Source: Epichloe hybrida | Lineage: Eukaryota; Ascomycota; Sordariomycetes; Hypocreales; Clavicipitaceae | Reading direction: 5' to 3' | Length of the DNA stretch: 64,000 bases | Assembly: GCA_019022495.1 (NCBI GenBank) | Contig: JAFEKR010000014.1 | Location: 1,331,968 to 1,395,967 of the forward strand | The notes under the pieces: generated by a model | Database searches by the model: none | What the model was told of the DNA's origin: nothing | Seen by the model: the letters and a program-made list of their open reading frames with translations, nothing else | Position numbers and translations under genes: made by a program | Shown: piece after piece, positions 1 to 12,347 of the stretch | How the letters are laid out: each line of letters opens with the position of its first letter | Numbering within the stretch: position 1 is the stretch's first letter

Positions 1-3000
1 TAAGCTTACTTTAGTGCTAATTTACTTATAGCTAAATATCACTAGCTAGTAAAGGGAACATTAGTAGTTAGTTAAGACTTAGGCTAGTATAGTTACTAGG
101 AGTAATATAAGTGATTTTACTCTAGCTTAGTAATAGCTTTATTCTATAGCTAACTTTAATTATCTAGGCCTTAGAGAACTATATAGCTTAGGTTAAGAAA
201 CTCTATACTAAAAACTATACTAAGAAAAAATAGGGTATTACTATAGTAAGCCTAGACCTAGCTAGGTCTAGGTTTATAAAGAAATAATATAATAAGGTTA
301 TCTTTTAGCTCTAGTAGCTTAATGCCTAAGTAGTAGAGATAAACTAGCTCCTAGCCACTAGCCTATTAGCTAAGGGTAAGAGTAAGGTAATAGAGAATAT
401 AATCCCTATTTCTAAGGAGAAATAGGCCTAATTCTAGGTTAGTAAAAGGGTAGCGGTAAGCTAGTATAAAATAATACCTATAGCTTTTTTAACTTAAAAT
501 TAATCTAATAACTATTCTAGACCTATAGTTTTCCTATTATAGTATAATTTTACCTTATATCTAGCTTACCTTTATAGCTACACTATTTTACCTAGTACCT
601 CTCTTTAGTTATCTATAGTGTCTATTTATTAGTTAGTTTAGTTACCTCTAAGGTAGCCTAAATCCTCCCCTAGTTTGCGTTAACTAAAGGCTAGGTATTA
701 TACTAATATATAGTATTAGAGTCTTCTTATACTAAGGAATCACTTTATAATATATCTTACCTTTAGGGGATTATCTAAGGCTAGCCTTACCTCCTATATA
801 TCTCTAGGCTATCTTATTTAAGGGTATCTATAGTTATAGTTAGCATAATTAATAATTATATAGTACTAGTCTTTAACTACATAACTATAGCTATATAGGG
901 GCAAAGCTACCCTAGGAATATGCCTTTAGAAGAGGAACTTATTAAGGCTAATCTTTCCTATATATAATTATACTATTATAGAGAAGATATACTTATTAAG
1001 CCTAGTGTGAAATTTCTAGATTTCCTTTAGGTTATAGGTAAGTAAGTAATCCTTTATTAGCTCTCTCCTATACCTATATTATCTTTATTACCTATTAGAA
1101 TACTAGTTTTCCTATCTTTTCTTTTACTCCTTATATAGTTATATATCTAGTTTATTATTAGTAAGTAAGGGTTTTCTTCTATATTATAGTACTATTTATA
1201 CTAAATAAGCTATAGCCTATATCTTATTTATTATTTTACTAAGTATAATCCTTTTCTTAAACTTTTACTTTATCTTATTTAAGTAAAGGTCTAGGGGGAG
1301 GATATAGGTTTTAACTTCTAGCTAAGTAATTAGTATAGTCTTAAACGCTTTAGCTATAGTCTAGAGATAAGTTAATTAGTTTACTATAAAACTTCTAACT
1401 ATTCCTTATAGTTTTTCTCCTTTCTTAGTTAAGGTATAGTAAGCACTTACCCTATAGGTATAAGAATAAGCTAGATTACCTATGTATATATAAGCTAGGT
1501 ATCTCTAAAGCTAATGCCCTATACTAATACCACTAATATAAAGAGTATAAGCTACTACTAGGCTAGTTTTCCCTTAAGAATATTCTTATAAGCACTCTAG
1601 TTAAGTTTCCTATTTACCTATACCCTAAGGAATTAATATACCTTTATTAGCATTATCTTCTTTATACTAAGCTAGACCCTAGCTTATAGGGGCCTATAGG
1701 CCTTACTAAAGTATATAAGTTTAGTTTTTACTAGGTTAAACTTTACTTTTACTTCCTTTACCTATTCCTTATAAATCTTCTAAGTAACCTTAAGTTTTCT
1801 CTAGGTTTATACTATATTTTTACTAAATACTATAATATTTATATTATTAGTAAATTTAATTATTACTATACTTAGAATAGCCTAAAGGCATATATAAAGT
1901 TCTATAAAGTAAAGGAGAAAGAGAATTAGTAAAAGAGAAAATCCTTATAAGGTACTAGCCTTAATCTTAAAGGGTTTAGAGAGTTCTTTATTAAAGCTAA
2001 GCTAGCTTATTCTATTTACTAGAAAGCTTTATATTATAGCTATTAGCTAGTAAGGGATTCCTATTAGAATTAGTAAGTAAATTAGGTATAGGTAACTAAC
2101 TTTATTAAAAGTAAATAAGATATTTATCTAGGTAAGTAAGGTAATTTTACCCTTACTCTAGGCCTCTCTTATATACTTTACTAAGACCTTAATTATAGTC
2201 TTTATTAACCTATTTATTCTATTCCTTATCTATAGCTTTAGGAGAAGTCCTTTTACCTTAGTAAAGGCTATAAGTTACTTTATAATTACTACTTCTATGA
2301 TTTTTCCTATAATATTTAGTAAGAAAATAGGCCTCTAAGTATTAGCCCTCCTTATCTCTTTTATTATCTTACCTAGTTTCCTAATTACTATTACTCTAGT
2401 AGTCTAGAATTAGGCTAGGAAATACCTTACTTTAAGGATAGCGTTTAGGAGCTAAACTATAGCTTCTTTTACTAGCTTATTATAGGCCTTAATAAGGCCT
2501 ACTAAGAGCTTATTATTACCTAGTGCTTTCTAGCTAGCTATATCTAATATAATATCTAATATCTCTTCTAGTTTAAACTAGTTATTATCTAGGAATAGTG
2601 TGTTATCTAGCTCTAGGAAAGTAAGGTCTAGGATTTAGGAGAGGTTTACTATAGGCTTAGGGAAAAACCTTAGTACTAGCACACTTACTTTATTCTTATA
2701 TATAGTAACTAGGTTTAGGTTATTTTTAGTCCTTTCTAGCTCTAGTAGCCTAAGTAATTCTAAGGGGGCTTAGCTTTAAAGCTAGGCCTATCTCTTTAGT
2801 CTTTACACTTCCCTATTCTTTCTCTATATATTAGCCTTTTATAAGGTATCTCTTTATATATTTCTTCTCTTAGTTTTAATAACTTATTCTTAGTCCTTAT
2901 TTACCTTAGTATAAGCTTACTAGTTTACTTCTATTCTCTATTATCTTTATTATCTCTTTACCTATTTAGCTTTAGTAACTACCTCTTTAGCTATTCTTAA

Positions 3001-5340
3001 TTACTATATCTCTAGGCTAGGGAGCCCTTAGGGCTTTTATAAGGCTACCTTATTTACTATTTATTAAAGGTTTATAATAAGCTAGGTAGTATACATATTT
3101 ATCCTTTCTTTGTCTTATAGATCTAAGGTATTTTTAGGTTAAAAGTATACTATTACCTTTGCCTTTACGTATGGTTTATCTATTATATTTTACATATATC
3201 TAAGGGCTTATAGGATATTATCTTATAGGCTAGTAAAGATACTAATTAGCTATAGGATATAGTTAGATCTAGTAAGGTCTTTTATTTCTTTATAGTAAAC
3301 TTAGATATCTAAGGTTACTTACGCTAGGTTTATAGTACTATCCCTATTATTCTTATATTATCTAGTTAGTTCCCCTTAGGGTATTACTAGTCTAAGCCTT
3401 TACTAGCTTATAAGTTCTAGTAACTTATTTACTTTATTAGTGGTTTTATCTAGCTTATCCTAGAGGGGATGCTTTTAGTTAAAATCTCCTATAAATATGC
3501 TTTAGTTATATAGTGTCTTTATATTAATATCTTATATAAGGGTATTCTAGTTATTACTATAACCTTCTAAATAAAGGGAATAGATATTAATCCTATAAAT
3601 TTCCACTAGTAACTAGTTAGGCCCTCCCTAGGCTAACTATAACCCTATATTATATTTCTTATTAATATATATAGTATTATACCTATTATAGTATGTAAGT
3701 TAAAACTAGGTAAGGCTTAGTATAAGAGGCTATAGATATTTTATATATTCTTACTCTTAGATTACTATTATATTTATATTAGTTTAGTAATAAAGCGTAA
3801 TATATATTAGGCTATTTTTCTTATTTATATTCTAGAAAAGAACTTATAATATTACTATATTAATTAAGGGGGTAGTAGTAAGTCTTAGCTATTTTATACT
3901 AGTTTTATTTTAGCCCTAAGTTATTTTATATAGTGCCTAATACTCCTAGCTCTTAGCTATTTAGTGCTTTACTTTATATTTATAAGTTAACCTCTCTTTT
4001 TTCCTATTATTACTATAGGTTTTATAGCTATACTAGCTCTCTCTTAGGCTAGAGCTAGGTTTTTACTAGGGGAGCTAGAGGTAAAGTAAGATAGTTATTC
4101 TAGGTAACTAGCTTTTACTATATTTTACTTCTCTTTTAGTACTAAGTAATCTCTAGACTAGGCTAAGTATAGTCTAAAGCATAGGATATAGTTTTCCTTA
4201 AGTTATTTATTTATTATTAAGTATAATACCTTATTATCTTTATATTAGCTAGCTTTATACTTACTATACCTTAGTATTACCTTATAAAACTTAGTAATAT
4301 ATTCTATTTAAAAGTAATTATAGTACTATTTAGGTTATAAGGTCTTATTATATAGTTTAGTTTAGAATAGCTTTACTTTAAAGACTATTTTATCTTAGTA
4401 TATCTTATTAGTATCTTTAACTTTAGCTAGTCTAAGAATTAGGGTAGTTTACTAGGTATTCTTACCCTAGGGGTATCTTATAGTTACCTTAATTATATTT
4501 ACTTTATTTACTTTTTTAATTTCTATTACTAGGTTCTTAATAAATATATACTTTATTAGGAAACCCTTAATAATAACGCTAAGTATATAGTAATAAATAG
4601 CTATCTCTAGGCTAAATACTTTAGTAATCTATTTTTAGTTTTCTTTATACTACACTATATTTCCTTTAAAGGTAATAATTATATTCCTACTAGGGAGTCT
4701 TCTAGTTACTATTACTAAGGCTTACCTAATAGCTTTATTTATAGCTATAACTATATTTTCTATACCCTTAGACTAAAGTAATTTTTATATAGTGTTTTCT
4801 TTTATAAGTACTTCTTTATATTATTTTCTAGGGACTTAGAGAGAGAGAGGGTTAGTATTTAGTTATTTTAGGGTAGGCTTAGCTATAATACTAGCCTAGG
4901 TTAGGGAGTTATTATCTTTAGCTTCCTCCCTAATAGCCTCCTTAAGGGCTATTTTTAATACTTCTTTAGTAGTATAAATATTACTATTATTAGTATTTAT
5001 AATTCTTATTTTAGCTTAGGTATAGTTTACTACCTAGTTAGCTATAGTAAGTATAATATATTACACTTAGGTAACTTTATTACTTAGGATAAGGCTAGTA
5101 ATCTTATTATAATATTTTATATCTTTAGAGTATATAAATTAGTTTTAGTTTACTATTAGGTTATCTTTACTCCTTTAGATATTAAACTATCTTATTCTTA
5201 TATTTAAGTAATAGTTACTTTAAGCTAGCCCCCTTAAGCTTATATTAATTACTATTAGTATCTTATTTACACTCTTACTACTAGCTCTATTATAGTGTAA
5301 TATTATAAGGGGGGAGAAATAAAGGTAAGGATTTTAAATA
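1..5340 (-). mobile_element. RIP-degraded non-LTR (LINE, Tad-like) retrotransposon
   Basis: The stretch is very AT-rich, dominated by TA steps, and has stop codons in all frames, so no long ORF survives. Read on the minus strand, LINE motifs are still visible. Near 3470-3500 there is the endonuclease motif GDFN followed by K-H-P-L, with TAA and TAG where Gln and Trp codons are expected; further LINE-like residues follow. Near 1843-1854 the reverse-transcriptase FADD box reads F-T-N-N, followed by a recognisable INI-V-SK context. Both kinds of change (CAA to TAA, TGG to TAG, GCT to ACT, GAT to AAT) are C-to-T or G-to-A, as expected from RIP. The spacing of the two motifs (about 1.6 kb) fits a LINE ORF2. 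The 3' part continues beyond the left window edge. The right boundary near 5340 is approximate. Tad-clade assignment is inference. Confidence 0.75.
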
Positions 5341-6060
5341 TTAATGTGATTTGTATTTTAGAGGCGATTCCAAACCTTAGGGTCAGTGCGGAAAAGTATG
5401 CAAAGGTTAGCTTATTATATATATAAATCTATAAGAAGACTATTACCTTTTACTTAATTAATTAATATTATAAAGAGCTTACTAAGGTATTAATATAAAG
5501 CTAGTTATAAAGCTAAAGGAAGATCTCCCTTAGTATCTAATAGAGGATTTTAAATTCCTTTTTTAATATAAATTAAAGAATATATTTACAAAGCTCTTAT
5601 AATACTATTAGTAATACCTAGGCACCTCTAAGGCTAAGGAGAGTATTATAAGTATTATTATTATAGTTAATATACTTATAGAGGTAATATAGCCTATATA
5701 GGGCTCTTTATAGTAAGCCTAGCTTTTAAAAACACTATAAAACTAATATTATAAGCTAAAGGTTATTATTAATATCTTTATCTATAATAAATTAATTAAT
5801 TAAGAGGTTATAAACCCTAAGAAACATTATTATAGCTTATAGCTAGGTATAAACTTTACACTAGTGTAAACTTTATATAAGTATAATATAAAGTATATAG
5901 TTTATACCTAGAAATTAGTAAAATTTACTTTATTCTTAGTATCTAAGCCTATTATAGGTATTTATATAGCCCTAGTTAAAAAGATATATTATAAATAAGG
6001 GAGGCTATAGTGTTTATATAATTTAGATAAAGTTCTATAAATTTCTATGGATCTTAGCTA
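5341..6060. repeat. Second AT-rich RIP-like repeat segment with a short unmutated island
   Basis: Positions about 5341-5405 keep CpG and CpA dinucleotides and look like ordinary sequence. From about 5405 to 6055 the sequence is again TA-rich and stop-filled like the LINE block, but I recognise no transposon motif in it. It contains a 16-bp palindrome at 5855-5870 nested between 12-bp inverted arms at 5843-5854 and 5900-5911. Normal composition returns at about 6060. Confidence 0.5.
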
Positions 6061-6559
6061 ATAAAAATGGCTAGCGCGTTCGCTTATGTGCATTTTGCAC
6101 TGGCTCGTGGATCAGACCCTAAACTAGTTATGAAACTAGTTGTTAACTTTTGGGGGGCTGCGGACCGTTTTGTTCAAGTAGTTATTTTAAATGGGTGACG
6201 TGAGTAAAGATGAAAAACACCTGAGGAACCCCTTATGGCCTCTTCCTTCGGGGTATAAGGCAGGATCTGAAAAGAGAATCAAGTGCGTTGTTCCACAGAA
6301 GATGAAAGAAGAAGCTCAACGCTCTCATTTTATAGAACAGGATGGAAACGCCATGGTATGTAAAACGTACATGTTATTATCAGCAGATTGTTTCTAATGG
6401 AAGAAATAAAAGTGCTCCCAAAACGCCTGTACATCGTAAAAGTGCCCAAGTTGAAGAAGCATGGAAAGGAGAGTAGGTGACACGCCAAGTCTCGAGCGAG
6501 TGTATCAAATCAAATCATGTAGAAGATTCTGTCCTGCTTCCCTTTGCCGTTGGCGCAGC
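6061..6559. other. Gap between the RIP block and the mdm34 3' end
   Basis: Base composition is normal here. Short ORFs exist (for example 6191-6397 and 6461-6691) but none resembles a known protein or has convincing splice structure. It probably holds the mdm34 3' UTR next to the repeat boundary. Confidence 0.4.
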
Positions 6560-8782
6560 TCAGTGGGTAGCGGCCTCGTATGTGGGAGGGGCCGTGTCTG
6601 CTCCATCCCAGATATCTTGTTGACGATTCTTCTCGTCATAAACACGTCTGGCAATCTCACCAGCCATTTTCATGATCCACGCTTGCTCTAGAATTACCGA
6701 TGATGTTTCGAAGCTGCCGGAAGTTTGATGTGGCTCCCGAATCGGTTTACCATTCTTATCAAAAGGAACCTTTTCGGCGACCATATCGTAGCTGCCAGTA
6801 GGTGAGCCGACTTTCTTGCTTCCTTCACGAGGTGCGGCCAATTGCTCGAGTTTCTTCTGATACATGTCGGACATGAGTGCCTGGCGAATAGGGACTGAGT
6901 GGTCCATGTGCGCGTGTCCGAAGCGAGTCTTGTCCGTATCTGCATCGTCGACACTGACATGATCAGATATGGATTCTTCCGGAATGGATGTAGCAATCAT
7001 GGGCTCCGATAAAGCGATGTTCACAGACGCCGTATCGGAGACGTCCTCAGACGGGACTTCGGAAGAACCAGCCTCAGACTTGGTTTTTCGCAAATTGACC
7101 ACTCTCGTCTTCTTCTTTCGGCCAGGTCTAGAGCGGTGATTGGCGTTGTTATGTGATATTCCGTTGGCGGCTGAGTTTAAGCTAACAAGAGACGGCCTTG
7201 ACGGGAAATATCCATGAGCGGTGCTGCCTGAGTCGGAAAAGGTATAGGTGGTGCTGCCACCGGCTGGAGAAGAGTACGTCTTGGCCAAGCTGGGGGTAGC
7301 AAACGGGGGGCTGGCAACTTCAGATCGATCTCCAAAACCAGACCAAGCACGGAAGACGACATCCTTGATACCCGGGGTGAATAGAGATAACGTTCGATGA
7401 GAATCTGTCAGCGTAGCCAGGCGCACCAAATTCTTTTGTGAAAATAGTGACTGAACCTCCCCACCGCCATTGAGAGCGAGTTCCGATATGGTGTTGTAGT
7501 CCAAAAGGTTACCGTGGGCATCGACAGGATCCAGCGGAGGGCTGGCGAAGGGGTCCGCGCCCTTTTCGTCGACATCTTCTGAGGGTGTCTGGGTGCCCTT
7601 GTTCGCCTGATCTGGGCACCACAGCTCTAGTGAAAGCCGGTGGATGATGGCTGGGAGCTCATCCATCATGAGGTTACGAAGCTGCTGCTCGATGGTTCGT
7701 TGCAGATAGTCGCGAACAAACTGTATCGAATCGAATGTAGACGAGACCTTGAGGGACTCGAGCGGGTCATTGCGGAATACCAAGGTGAGACCCTTTTGCT
7801 TAGAAAAGACGAGTATGATGAAAGCGGACAGCTTAATATCTGATAAAGTGATTGAGAGCGGAATGGTCAGTCCAGAAGCGGCAGCAAGGGGCTGAGGCGA
7901 CGTAAAGCTCGGCTTAGAGCAGAGGCAGGTGTTTAATGGATTCGCCTATAACGAGTTGCATGTTAGCATAGCAGCTCCAACCAAGTTGGACCCCTTTGTA
8001 CTGGGGGGGTGGACGTAATTTCAACGCATCATGCGACGCCCCTGTCCTTGGTGTGTCGATGCATGAATTGTATTTGGGATGCAGATTGAGCCACCAACTC
8101 GTCACGCGCGCTCGCGACATGAATCGAAAAATGGCCTGTCTTTTTTCTTGTGCTTGGTGATTGATGCACAAGAATCAAGAATGATCAAGAATGATGAAAG
8201 GTGTGGTAGGTGGGGCTTTGCGCCATCCATGCGACAGCTTTGTTGCACAGGACAGGGCAGAAAAAGATTCGGAGCTGGGGCCTGGGGGCCCTCGGCCTGC
8301 AGCGAAACGTGACCAAACCGGTGCGAGAACGTTGCAGTCATGTGAAGAATGCCAAGGATGAAAATTGCTTGCCATGGATGCAGTCGCATACGGGCAATAC
8401 AACGACTACCATATTGGTGATGCTCGGTGTCGCGTAGAGGGTGGTGATGGGGGCATTTTCGAAGCAATCGCTCATCGGAAACCCGGCAAGCAATGAGAAT
8501 TCGATGCAAACGTACTTGAACTCGAGTTTTCAGGGTCAGAAAAGCATCGCCAGTATAGCACATCTTGAAGATGCCTCGAAATCGGTCCTCGGCCAAGTCG
8601 CCAATCTCGAGGATTTCCAGGTCGGGAGGCACAGTGCCCAGGTTCAACTCGCTAACGAGAATATCATCGACGATAATCGGTGGCTTCGGTGACTTGTTGA
8701 GTGCTTTCGTGAGCAGATCTCTCGCGCGGCTATAAAACTCGGCGTCCGCAGTAAGCGGCGACCAGTTGAAGTTGAAAGCCAT
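6560..8782 (-). CDS. mdm34: Mdm34, ERMES complex subunit
   Basis: Mdm34 is the outer-mitochondrial-membrane part of the ER-mitochondria encounter structure, which tethers the two organelles and supports phospholipid exchange and mitochondrial shape. Two exons are predicted: 8782-8516 and 7945-6560, giving 550 residues. The start [10 protein letters not shown] and the following segment are characteristic of the family's N-terminal SMP lipid-binding domain, which continues across the junction (TRVQ|ANPLNT). The Ser-rich middle (about residues 240-400) and the C-terminal tail with a conserved helix ([14 protein letters not shown]) also fit. The donor GTACGT and acceptor TATAG are canonical and the join is in phase 0. 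The single intron is 570 nt, far longer than most others here, but the residues on either side are contiguous in the family. A 680-nt ORF that reads through the donor is an artefact. Confidence 0.93.
7946..8515 (-). other. 570-nt intron of mdm34
   Basis: Bounded by GTACGT and TATAG on the minus strand. I see no extra exon needed between the flanking conserved residues, and no recognisable RNA gene inside. Confidence 0.75.
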
Positions 8783-9397
8783 GTTGAAATGGCTAGCAAA
8801 GTCTCACAACCATGCGGCAGAGCTTAGAAGGGCTCGTCGTGGCCCGGGTGAGCGGCGCAAAATCGATGGTGTGAAGTCGAGTCCTGCTGTGCTGTGCTGT
8901 GCTGTGCTGTGGCGAGCTGTACAATCGACGATGGTGTTCGAGTACGAAATCGACAAGGCCGGGGATGAAAATAGCGGCGTGTGATGCAATGAAAAAAGGG
9001 AGGATGCCGCCAGGCTGGTTGACGTGGGAAGGAGTCGACAAAGACCAGACGGGATGACGAAGGGCTCCTCCTGCTCGGAAGAGGAGCGAGTGCGTGCACT
9101 GGTGCAGGTCTCCGAGTCCTGACGCTGAGATTATGCATGTGGGGCTGCTGGACCGGGCACATACATACATGTACTAAGCACATGAGCACAAATTTTCTCT
9201 GCCTGGCTCAATTTCTTTGCTCTGAGCAGATTCCAGTGCCAGTGGCCCAGTGCCGATCAAGGGAGCTAAAATAACAGGCCCTTTCCCCTTTCTCCCTTTC
9301 CTTTCTCCGCACTTGATCCCTTACAGTAATCCGTACATAATACATAGGCGTTGGGGAATTGGCCACGTCACCAGGGCCAACCTCGTAGGATGGCTTG

Positions 9398-9432
9398 TTG
9401 CATGTTGCATGTTGCATGTTGCATGTTGCATG
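9398..9432. repeat. TTGCATG x5 tandem repeat
   Basis: Five perfect copies of a 7-bp unit. Each copy overlaps a GCATG core. Confidence 0.9.
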
Positions 9433-11552
9433 AAATGATAAATACACATGATGGTCTGCGAATGTTTACAACACCATCAGACGTGTCTGCTCACAGAAGC
9501 CAGGCTGACAATGCCGCACAATGCAGCCAACCAGCCACAACTCACTCCCGCAATGGCGCTGCCTCGGCGCCCCGTCATGCATTATCTCCTTGAGCGTGTT
9601 AAAGCTCGTGGGTGGTTGCTCGCGTGATGCATGTTACAGTACATCAGCTTGACCCCGTCCATCTCCGCAATCTGCATGTCCATGTCCTCTCCTCGCTCTC
9701 CTCTCGCATCAATCTTCTCACGCACGCGAGTCACAGATGCATCCCTTGTTGACCCCCCCCCTCCCCCAGTCTGTCGGGTAGACTTGGAATGCCAGAATGG
9801 CTCGCACAACGATTGTGGATTGTGTGTAACCCTGCTAGCCACTCTGATTCTAGGAAATCATTTTTTTGCTCCATGAAGCTATCCATACCTTTTACTTAGT
9901 AAGGCACTCACTACCATGCCTCTTTTCCTGGCTCGCTGCGTATGTCGGCGCTCTGGAATCTTTTTATCACGCACACTATTGGACTTCAGATGTGCCAACA
10001 CACGAGCTGCGGAACTTGTTGACTCTCTTCCACAATACAAAGCTATCATTGCACACGCACGCAATGCCCTTCACGGCATTCTGAGCATTGGCAATCCCTC
10101 CTGCCTGGCCGCTCGGAACAGATCATCATGTCCGTCGGCGCGAACCTCGCGACATTTTGTCTTTCCTGGGCTTGACCGTATGCCTAACACACATAACACA
10201 CATGTGCAGCGAGTCTGGCGGCCATTTCATGTGGACTTGTTCTGCACTTGACATTGGTGCCAAATCGTCCGCAATCCGTCAGACGAAATTCTTCCTATTT
10301 CTTACATGCATAAGTGTATATCCGGTAATCCTGTTCGCATATGTTGACCTGGGTGTTAATTAGTCCAGTTGTCTCAGTGCCGGTTGCTTCTCTTAGACTT
10401 ATGACTGGGGAATTTCCGGCGCCCTCTTGCTAACATGCGCTGAAATCACGCGTGGAACATCGTCGTAACCTGCTTCGTTCGTTAGCTCGGCTGTAACAAT
10501 TGGGATTGGAAGCCTAAAACATACTGTACTCTCCTAGATATCTAGCAACAAACTTTGTGCAAGTTGTAGACAGAGGAGTGTCGAGACTAACTTGGGGAAA
10601 ACACAAACGTGAACAGACTCATCGTAGGATTGCAGACGAGGCTCTACGGCAAAGATGCCTATCTAAGACAACGCGCCTCTCCTACTGTGGCTATGATGCC
10701 CTCAGATTCAATTGCTTCAGGCAAGCGTCGACGAAGACTACGAAAGCGAGTTTCGACTGCTCGTGAACAATAAGTTCGTCAAATACATGACCATAGCCAA
10801 GGGCCTGTCGCGACGACATGCGCTCGCTTTCCGTGATGGCAAAGCAACTCTCATTGACTTTGCTAGGATTCTTTGTGCCCTTGGTACCTTGTATTAGCGC
10901 ATGTTGAGCGGTTTGATGTAGCGTAAAAGAAGATTTTATCCTTTTCATATATAAAAAATAACAAACCGCCTCTACCCTCCCCAAGAAAAAAAAAACACAA
11001 CCTTTGGTACAGGGAAGGGTGCAACGACTCGAATAGCAGGAGTGTCATTGCTACAGCCATATGCATTGGACTATTGGAAATAGCAACGACGAGCTTCGGT
11101 CAGCTTCTCAGGCTGGGGTAGGCGGGAAATTCAATTGTTTACAACCCTCTCTTTGTCCGTGTATAAAAGTTCCAGTTTCGTCGTGCATTGTGCCAATTGA
11201 GGGTGACATCACCGACGAAAGGTCAACTGCAACCGTTCCAACGTCACACGGATGATAAAAGGCTCATAATGGCAGGCCATGCATGTTTGCGACGCCGTTT
11301 CCCGGCCAAATGTGTTCTGATGGTACTAAATAATATCTCGTACTGTACTCCGTATGATCCTGATGTTATGCCTTTGGCGGGCCCAGTTTTTCAAAATCAC
11401 GGATGGTTGCATTCAAGCTGCGGCAGCGTCGAGATGGCCTCATGTTCAGGCGAGTGCAGCAATCAGTCGTTGTCAACAAGTTTCAGTTCTGTATTGCACG
11501 GCTGAGAGATTTCAGGACAATATCCAGGAAAGAGCCCCGTTTGGTCCTTACA

Positions 11553-11634
11553 CTTCCCTCTCCTCTCCCCTCATCTCCCCTCCTCCCTCCTCCTCTCCCC
11601 TCCCCTCCTCTCTTCTCTCCTCTCCTCTCCTCTT
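11553..11634 (+). repeat. 82-nt polypyrimidine tract
   Basis: Almost uninterrupted C/T on the plus strand (one A at 11573), about 0.7 kb upstream of the IP5 2-kinase start. Such CT-rich tracts are common in fungal promoters. Confidence 0.85.
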
Positions 11635-12347
11635 GGCTCGAAGCATCCGTGCTGTTGGTTCTGCGACTTCTTTGCGCTTTGTAGAACGTCAGTCATCAGA
11701 AAGAAGGGAGATTGGCCAGGCAGAGAGGCAGGGACTCGAAGCCAGTCAAGTGGGCGCGTGCAGCTGCAGCCGGCCTCCCCTGCTGACTGCTGACTGCGGA
11801 GTGCTGACTGCTGACTGCTAATGCCAACTAACCCAATCACCCAATCAGTGGCAATCACCCAGTCCCAGCCAACCCATCCCCCGTAGATGGAAGGAGCCAC
11901 TGGGGCACCAGCACCTGGGCAAACAGCCATCAGCGCTCAATGCTCGCATCGCCAGTGGTTCAGCCGCAACCAGGCCAGACAAGACACACAGCCTGCTCGG
12001 ATTGATGGCCGCCTAACATGATGGATAGGAGATAACAAAGAACAAGAAAGCTTGACATCCACCCGCAACAATATCGGGGAACTTCTCCGCCACAAAGCGA
12101 CATGTCGAGATGTCATTTCATCAACGCTCAATTCGGAATGCTTTCTCGGCCATTGTGCTCGCCAGTGCCACCTATTACGCCTCGACACTGACAGATCTCT
12201 GGCCTCCAGGCCCTCATCACTTTTCGCTTTTGACTCGTCCGCGTACAGGCTGTGCTGTATTAGCCTGTCGGTCTGCTTGCCAGCCTTGATCCGCCCCTTC
12301 GCTCACACTGCAGTGCCTTGCATCAACCTGCAGGGCCGGGGCCTCCA

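Larger units (their letters stand above)
8783..12347. other. Gene-free 3.6-kb interval between mdm34 and the IP5 2-kinase
   Basis: The two flanking genes diverge from this interval. It holds only short ORFs without family resemblance. Visible structures are GCTGT x5 at 8886-8910, TTGCATG x5 at 9398-9432, a nearly pure pyrimidine tract at 11553-11634, CTGACTG-type repeats at about 11776-11820, two CCAAT boxes at 11833-11845 and a TACTCCGTA motif at 11346-11354. One ORF ending at 10897 has codon-like composition (residues such as DEDYESEFRLLV) but lacks a convincing start and may be a gene relic. Promoters of both neighbours must lie here. Confidence 0.5.

Noticed and set aside
1..6060. Centromere
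   Set aside because: AT-rich RIP DNA also forms centromeres in some fungi, but here a LINE with recognisable motifs explains it and 6 kb at a window edge cannot show a centromere.
6085..6120. tRNA-like sequence beside the RIP block
   Set aside because: Some GTTCG-like letters are present but no cloverleaf, acceptor stem or B-box can be drawn.
8102..8782. 226-residue minus-strand ORF as a complete protein
   Set aside because: Its first 89 residues are the mdm34 N-terminus; the rest reads through the donor into the intron.
9250..10363. Several overlapping ORFs of 60-111 codons as genes
   Set aside because: No shared motif, splice logic or codon pattern; they overlap on both strands as chance frames do.
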